Shown: positions 12,201-21,200 of the stretch, piece by piece
Numbering within the stretch: the first letter of the stretch is position 1
How the letters are laid out: each line of letters starts with the position of its first letter
Assembly: GCF_020179835.1 (NCBI RefSeq)
Contig: NZ_JAIUDA010000006.1
Coordinates: forward strand, 124,001 to 188,000
Source of the DNA: Pantoea sp. alder81
Lineage (GTDB): Bacteria; Pseudomonadota; Gammaproteobacteria; Enterobacterales; Enterobacteriaceae
DNA: 64,000 bases
Direction: 5' to 3'
Notes under the pieces: model-generated
What the model was told of the DNA's origin: nothing
The model's input: the letters and a program-made list of their open reading frames with translations, nothing else
Database searches by the model: none
Translations under genes and position numbers: made by a program

Positions 12201-15200
12201 CCAATGCCGAAGATGGCTCTATCGTTACCATCTATGAAGGCAATGTGGTATTGGGCACAGCGACAGTAACCAATGGCGCCTGGAGCTTCAACACGCCAGT
12301 GCTGGGGAGTGGTTCGCATACACTGACGGTTACAGTGACTGACCCTGCTGGAAACGTTAGTACTAATAACCCAAGCATCGCGGTGGTGATTGATACTCAG
12401 GCACCAGACGCGGCGACGGGTGTCACGTTGACTAACGATCTGGACGTCGACAATCCAGTCACCATTCCTAACGGTGGCTTGACCAACGACAACACCCCAG
12501 TGCTGACTGGCTCCGTGGGCGCGGACAGTACCGTTAGCGTTTCAATCAATGGTGGTGCCCCGCAGCCTGCCACATTGAATGGTGATGGAACCTGGACCTT
12601 TACGCCATCCGAACTGCCTGATGGTTCTTACACCTTCAGCGTTGTGGTAACGGACGCAGCCGGAAACGTCAGTCCAGCCGTGAATACCATGGTTGAAATT
12701 GATGCGACCCCGCCAGTGGAAGCGACCGGCGTTACTGTTACCAACGACAACGGCACGGCTCAGGTCACTACTGATGGCATCACTTATACCAGTGATAACA
12801 CGCCAGTGATTGCCGGTACTGCCACGGCGGGCACCATCGTTAACATTTACAACAACGGTGAACTGATTGGCACCACCACCGTTGGCACTAATGGTCAGTG
12901 GAGCTTCACGCCAACGACGGCATTGCCAGAGAACGTGAACAGCATCACGGTGAGAGTAGAGGATGCGGCGGGCAACCTGAGCGATCCAACCGATCCGATT
13001 GTCTTTACTGTGGATACCGCAGCACCAACAGCGGCAACCGTGGTCATTACGGATAACGATGGCACGCCAGTAACGGTGACTAACGGTTTCACAAATGACA
13101 CCACACCGTTGTTGTCAGGAACCGGGAGCGAAGCTGGAAACATCATTAGTATCTACGATACAGATCAGCAATTGCTGGGTACGGCGACGGTTCAGGGCGA
13201 TCTCAGCTGGAGCTTCCAGTTGCCAACACTGTCTGCCACTGCGCATACGCTCACCATTACAGTGACTGATGAGATTGGCAACAGCACCAGCACCACTGTA
13301 GCGTTAACGGTTGATACCACCGCACCAGAGCCGGTATCTGCAGTAGTGATTCAGAGCGACACTGTTCCAGCTGAGCCAGTTACAGTGGCGAATGGTGGTT
13401 CCACCAATGACACTACGCCAACTATTTCGGGTAGTGCGGAACCGGGTTCTACGGTCATACTCACTAATACGCTTACAGGCTTGGTGTTTGGTACGGCCAA
13501 TGCTGATCCAACAACGGGTGCATGGACATTCACCCCGACTACTGCACTGACAAATGGCACAACCTATTCCCTGAGCATCACCGCAACAGATGCGGCGGGC
13601 AACGTCAGTGTGGGATCAAACGTGAGCTTCACGATTGATACCGTGGCACCAACATTAGGCGCCTACACCGTTAGTAATAACGAGGGGGCAACACCAGTCA
13701 CCATCTCTCAAGGTGGCCTAACCAACGATGACACGCCAGTATTACGCGGTACCGGTGAAGTGGGCGCGATCATCACCATCACGGACACAGTTGGTGGAAC
13801 GACCGTCACTCTTGGCACGGCTATCGTGGCAGATAATGGTCAGTGGCGATTTGTTACCGATACGCTAGGTCAAGGGGCACATTCACTTACGGTGACAGCG
13901 ACCGATGCGGCAGGTAACGCCACCACCAGTCCGACGACCTTCGGTTTCACTGTGGACAGCGTTGCGCCTGCGGCCCCACTGGGTGTTGAAGCCACGGCTA
14001 ATAGTGGTGACAACCCAGGTAATCTGACCTCAGGCGGCACCACAGATGACAATACCATCACCTTTGGTGGCACGGCTGAAGCAGGGAGCGTCGTTTCCGT
14101 CTACGACGGCACAACGCTGCTGGGCACTACGACTGCAAGCCTCACGGATGGTGCGTGGACCTTCACTACACCAGTATTAAGCAACGGTGACCATAGCTTT
14201 ACGGCGACTGCGACCGATGCAGCGGGTAACGTAAGTGCAGCAGCTCCAACAGATCCATTTACTCAGACTGTTGACGCTCCAGTGCCAGTCACTACCAGTA
14301 CGTTACTGATAACCGATGATTCAGGTTCAACGCCGGTCACGTTGGTTGATGGTGATTTCACAAAAGACGTTACGCCTGTTCTAAGCGGTTTATCAGTGCC
14401 ATTAGTCTTGGTCACCATTCTGGATAACGGAACTGCTATTGCTAGTGTACTTGCCGATGCTACAGGACAGTGGAACTACACACCGACCTTAGGGCAGGGA
14501 GAACATGAAATCACAATTACTGTCGGTGGGCTTGAGGTTGCAGGACCTGTTGGCATAACTGTTGATAATGTGGCACCTGCTTTGGTCACCGGCCTAGTTG
14601 TCAACAACAACAGTAGTGGTACCAACGTTCCAGTGACGAGTGGTTCGACCAACGACAATACACCTGCGCTTACTGGTAATGCTGAAGCCAACTCTATTGT
14701 TACCATTTACGATAACAATGTTCTGATTGGATCGACCACAGCCACGGCGGGAGGAACCTGGAGCTTTATAACTCCAACGCTGACCAGCGGCTCTCACTCA
14801 TTCACTGCCACAAGTACTGACCTCGCCGGTAACGTCAGTGCGGCATCCACACCGGTTGCAGTCACTGTCGATACTATTGCACCAGCAGCCGCAACGCTGG
14901 TGGTCACCAATGACCTTGCCGATCCTGATGTGGTGGTGGCCAATGGCGGCCGCACTAACGACACCACGCCAGTACTGAGCGGTACGGCGGAAACGGGTGC
15001 GGTAATCAGGATTTATCAAAACGGTACGGAAGTGGGTTCAACTGTCGCTACGGGCGGGACCTGGAGCTATAACGTTGCAACGCTGGCTGAGGGAACCTAT
15101 GCCTTCACTGTTCGCGCAACCGATGCGGCCGGTAACGTCAGCGTGGCTTCCAGCACCGCAACGGTGACTATTGATACCACTGCGCCAACCGGCCTCACGG

Positions 15201-18200
15201 TCAATGCCAGCAATAACAACGGCTCGTCGCCGGTGGCGATTGCGAACAACGGCACTACCAACGACAGTACACCAGCGCTAAGCGGTACGGCTGAAGCGGG
15301 TAGTGTGGTGAAAATCAGTGATAACGGCTTGGTAATTGGCTCGGTGACTGCTGCGGCAAATGGCAGTTGGAGCTTCGTCACGGGCACACTGGGTGATGGT
15401 CAACACACCCTGAGTGTCACCGCGACGGATGTAGCAGGCAACATTGGAGCGGCATCAACGGTAATTATTAACGTGGTAACAGCAGCGCCGACCGCGCCAA
15501 CGTTGATTGTGAATAATGATGCCAACAACACGCTGACGCCTGTCGGCAATAATGGTTCTACAAACGACAGCACTCCGACGCTGACAGGTACAGCGACGGC
15601 AGGTAACGTGATTACCATTTATGACGGTACCACGGTGATTGGTTCCACCACTGCAGTCGCCGGGAACACCTGGAGCTTTACGCCAACAACGGCTCTGAGT
15701 AACGGTAGTCATACGTTTACGGTCAAGGCGACCGATACGCTGGGTAACGCCACGGCACAGGTGGGCACCACTACGGTCACCATCGATACTGTTGCACCTG
15801 TTGCCTCAACGCTGGTGATTGCCAACGATAACGGCACAGCCCCTGTAACGGTAGTGAACGGCGGCTCTACCAACGACTCGACACCACTGCTGAGCGGGGT
15901 GGCCGGGGTGGCAGAAGCGGGTGGCATTGTCAGGGTTTATGACAATATCAGCGGCAGCCTGGTGCTTGTGGGCTCGGGTGTTGTGCAGCCAGACGGTACC
16001 TGGAGCTTTAATAGCTCAACGCTGGCGACAGGCACGCATCCACTGAGCGTCACGGTGACTGACGCCGCGGGTAACATTAGCGGTTCTACCTCGGCAAGCG
16101 TCATCATTGATACCACTGCGCCAACGGTACAACTGACCAACACAGCCAACAATAACGGCAGTGCGCCGGTCACTATTGCCAACAACGGCACAACCAATGA
16201 CAGCACGCCAGCGCTGAGCGGTACGGCAGAAGCGGGCAGTGTGGTGGTGGTACGTGACGGGCAGACAGTGGTGGGCTCGGTGGTTGCGGCTGCTAACGGC
16301 ACCTGGAGCATCACCACCAGTACGCTGGGTGAGGGTGCACATACGCTGACCGTCACGGCGACGGATGCCGCAGGCAACGTGGGCACGGCAACCAATACCA
16401 TTACCTTTACGGTATCAACGGCGGCGACCGCTGCACCAACGCTGATTGTGAACAACGATGCCAACAGCACGCTGACGCCGGTCGCTAACAATGGCGCCAC
16501 TAACGACAGCACCCCAACTCTGACGGGTACAGCGGCGGCGGGTAACGTCATCACTATTTATGACGGCACCACGGTTCTGGGTTCCACCACGGCTATCGCG
16601 GGTGGCACCTGGAGCTTCACTTCACCAACCCTGAGCAACGGTAGCCATGCATTAAGCGTCACGGCAACCAATGCGGCGGGTACGGTGAGCTCTCCAGTCG
16701 CTTCAACCGTCATTATTGATACCGTGGCACCGGTCGCTTCAACGCTGGTGATTGCCAACGATAACGGCTCAACCCCTGTGACGGTGGCAAACGGTGGTTC
16801 TACTAATGACACCACGCCATTGCTGAGCGGTGTGGTCAGCGTGGCAGAAGCGGGCGGTGTCGTCAGAATTTACGACAGCATTAGCGGTACGCAGGCGTTA
16901 GTCGGCACGGCGATTGTGCAGGCAAACGGTAGCTGGAGCTTCAGCTCAACGCTGGCAGCAGGCACGCATCCACTGAGCGTCACAGTGACGGATGCGGCGG
17001 GTAACATCAGTGGCACCACGACAGCCAGTGTCACCATTGACACCACTGCGCCAGCTGTTCAGTTGACCAACACGATCAACAACAACGGCAGCACGCCGGT
17101 CACTATTGCCAACAACGGCAGCACCAACGACAACACGCCAGCATTGAGCGGTACGGCAGAAGCGGGCAGTGTGGTGACGATCCGCGACGGGCAAACCGTG
17201 GTTGGCTCAGTAGTTGCGGCAGCTAACGGCACCTGGAGCATCACCACCAGCACGCTGGGTGAGGGTGCACATACGCTGACCGTCACGGCGACGGATGCCG
17301 CAGGCAACGTGGGCACGGCAACCAATACCATTACCTTTACGGTATCAACGGCGGCGACCGCCGCACCAACGCTGATAGTGAACAACGACGCCAATAATAC
17401 CCTGACGCCGGTCGCTAACAATGGTGCCACTAACGACAGCACCCCAACCCTGACGGGTACAGCGGTGGCGGGTAACGTCATCACTATTTATGACGGCACC
17501 ACGGTGCTGGGTTCCACCACGGCTATCGCGGGTGGCACCTGGAGCTTCACTTCACCAACCCTGAGCAACGGTAGCCATGCATTAAGCGTCACGGCAACCA
17601 ATGCGGCGGGTACGGTGAGCTCTCCGGTCGCTTCAACCGTCATCATTGATACCGTGGCACCGGTCGCTTCAACGCTGGTGATTGCCAACGATAACGGCTC
17701 AACCCCTGTGACGGTGGCAAGCGGTGGTTCTACCAATGACACCACGCCATTGCTGAGCGGCGTAGTCAGCACCGCGGAAGCAGGCAGTCGCGTCACTATC
17801 TATGACAATATCAGTGGCAGTCAGGTGTTGCTGGGCACGGCAATTGTGCAGGCGAACGGCAGCTGGAGTTATAGCTCAACGCTGGCAGTGGGTACTCATC
17901 CACTGAGCGTCACGGTCACGGATGCGGCAGGTAATGTCAGTGGTACAACGTCTGCAAGTGTCACCATTGACACTACCGCGCCAGCCGTACAGTTGGTGAC
18001 TGCTGCCAACAACAACGGCAGCACGCCAGTAACGATTGCCAACAACGGCAGCACCAACGACAACACGCCAGCCCTGAGCGGTACGGCAGAGGCCGGTAGC
18101 GTGGTGACGATCCGCGATGGTCAGACAACGCTGGGTTCTGTTGTGACGGCAGCAAATGGGACCTGGAGCTTCACCAGCGGCACTCTGACAGATGGATCGC

Positions 18201-21200
18201 ACACTATTAGCGTGACGGCCACTGATGCTGCAGGCAACGTGGGCACGGCAACCAACACCATCACCTTCAACATTGATACTGGCGTTCCAGCGACCGTCAC
18301 TAACCTTACCGTTAGTGATAACGTGGGCGCTACCCAAGGTACGCTGGCGAACGGTGCGGTAACGGATGACAACACGCCAACCCTGCAGGGTACGGCGGAA
18401 GTCAACGCTATCATCACCATCTATGATGGCACCACCGTGCTGGGTTCCACCACGGCCAATGCCACCACCGGCGCCTGGACCTTCACCACCGCAGCGCTGA
18501 CTGATGGAACCCATCCGTTAAGCGTCACGGTGAAAGATGCGGCAGGCAACATCAGCCCGAACTCGGCAACCGTCAGCATCACTATAGATACCGTTGCGCC
18601 AGTGGCTTCAACGCTGGTGATCACCAACGATGTCACCAGTGTTGTGGTGCCAAACGGCGGCTCGACGAATGACACCACACCAACCTTGAGTGGTACTGTG
18701 AGTGCAGCAGAAGTAGGCAGTCGTGTCAGCATCTATGACAACATCACAGGTACTCAAGTGTTGCTGGGTACGGCGATTGTGCAGGCCAACGGCAGCTGGA
18801 GTTTCACCACGGTTGCATTGTTACAGGGCACACATCCAATTAGCGTTACGGTAACGGATCCCGCAGGCAACATTAGCGGTACCACATCGGCAACTGTGAT
18901 CATCGATACCACACCGCCAGCAGCATTGACGATTGCCGCCAGCAACAACAACGGCAGTTCAGCGGTGGCGATTCCGAACAACGGCACCACCAATGACAGT
19001 ACTCCGCTGTTGAGTGGTACCGGTGAGGCGGGAGCGAAAGTCACTGTTTACGACGGCACCACACTGTTGGGCACCACCACGGTGGGCAGTAACGGTCAGT
19101 GGACCTTCACGACACCAACGCTGACCAATGCGACGCATACGTTGAACGCGACGCAAACCGATGCTGCAGGTAACGTGAGTCCAAATGCTTCGGTTACGCT
19201 GACAGTCGATACCGTGGCACCAACGGTAACTACATTGGTGATCACCAATGATTCGGTGGCGCCAACGGGTACCGTGGCTAACGGTGGCTCAACGCGTGAT
19301 ACCACACCAGTCCTTAGCGGCGTGGCTGAACGTGGCGGCATTGTCACCATCTACGATGGTGCAACGTTACTGGGCTCGGTAGTGGCTAACGCCACCACCG
19401 GCGCATGGAGCTTCACTACGGCCACGCTGGTTAACGGTTCACATCCAATCAGCGTCACGGTGACGGATACCGCTGGCAACGTCAGTACACCGGCAACCGC
19501 AACGGTCATCATCGATACCGTGGCTCCTACCGCGGCAACGGGTCTGGCCATCAACGATGCGGGTACTATTTTGACCGGTACCGGTGAAGCGGGCACCACG
19601 GTGACCGTTCGTGATTCGGGTGGGGCAAGCATTGGTACCGCAACCGTAGCAGCCAACGGTAGCTTCTCGGTTTCACTCACCACGGCGCAAACCACGGGCG
19701 GCACGCTGTCAGTGTCGTTGACGGATGCGGCTGGCAACGTTTCGGCAACCGCAAACACCGTAGGTGCGATAGTTGTCAGGGCGGCGAACGATGAGATCCG
19801 TCTCAACTATGCCGATACCGATGTGCTAACACCACATAACTCAGCAACGGTGCAGGCTTCCTCTCTGCTGACGGTTGGATTGGGCACAGTTCTCGATTTA
19901 AGTGTGTTGGGAAGCAACCCGTATTTGTCATTTAATTTGGGTACGGGGGAATCCAGGACGGTAACCATTACGGGTTCCCAGTCGGGCGTCTCATTGCTTT
20001 CAACTGTCTACCTTGAGGTCTACAAGCTGGTTGATGGTACGACATCGACTTACACCCGCGTCTCTGAGAGCGTTCTGTTCAGCACGTTAGTGGCGTTGTT
20101 AGCTACCAACTCAGGGTCTAAAGCAGTCACCCTGAGTGGCTCGGGCACCTACATCGTATTTATGGCTGCAACGGGCGTTGGCGTACTAACCACCAACAAA
20201 CTGGTAACTTCAAACGATATCTCGACAGTCGAGTTGAGCGTGGCTAGCACTGTAACGGGTAATCTGCTGACTAACGACACTAGTTCAGTGGCGGGTACCG
20301 TTCCTGTTGGCACGGCATTGACCTTGATTTCGGGGACGTCAGTTAACGCGTCAGCGAATACGGTGATCAACACCGCTTACGGTACGCTGACGGTCGATTC
20401 ACACGGTGCCTATACCTATACGCTGAAGGCTGGCATTAACATCGCCACACTGCCATCCAGTGAAACCTTCTCGTATACGGTTACGGACTCCCACGGTGTG
20501 GCGACTACTGCAACCTTAACCGTTGACCTGACGCATGGTGCGCTGCTCGCAGCTAACAGTCTGCTGGCTGCATCAGTGGCTGATACCAGCGATGTTGACG
20601 CCAGCGGCAGCATCTACGGCGATTCCACTACCACTCACACCGGAACCTTGAGTATCACTAATGAACACGGCGATACCACCACCGTGAGCAGCAGTGGTTC
20701 AACTCTGGTAACGGGTGACTACGGTACGTTGAGTATTGCCGCCAACGGTAGCTATACCTATACGCTGAAAGCAGGCCTTGATGCGCAGACCATTACGCAC
20801 AAAGAGGTGTTCAGCTACAGTCTGGCTGCGTCTGACGGCACCATTACTCATAACAGCTTTACCATCGACCTCCACCCGACCATCACTGGAACCGCTGGCG
20901 CAGACACGCTGACGGGCAGTGCCTACGACGACACCATCACTACCGGTGCCGGCGCAGACACTCTGGTGTACCACCTGCTGGCGACTGCGGACTCCACTGG
21001 CGGTAACGGGCACGATACCTGGACCGACTTTAATGTTGCGCAAGGCGACAAAGTTGACATCAGTAACTTGCTAATTGGCTGGAATGATTCCACAAGTAAT
21101 ATTAATGATTTCGTGAAAGTGGACCATACTTCTGATGGCAACACCGTGCTCTCGATTGATCGTGATGGTACAGGTACGGCGTACAGCAGTACTCAACTGG

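Noticed and set aside
3433..20613. Many long minus-strand open frames across the adhesin gene (for example 4219-5109, 9841-10740, 16421-18514)
   Set aside because: They mirror the repeat period and codon bias of the plus-strand adhesin, lack ribosome-binding sites and recur once per Ig repeat. They are shadows of the repeat structure.
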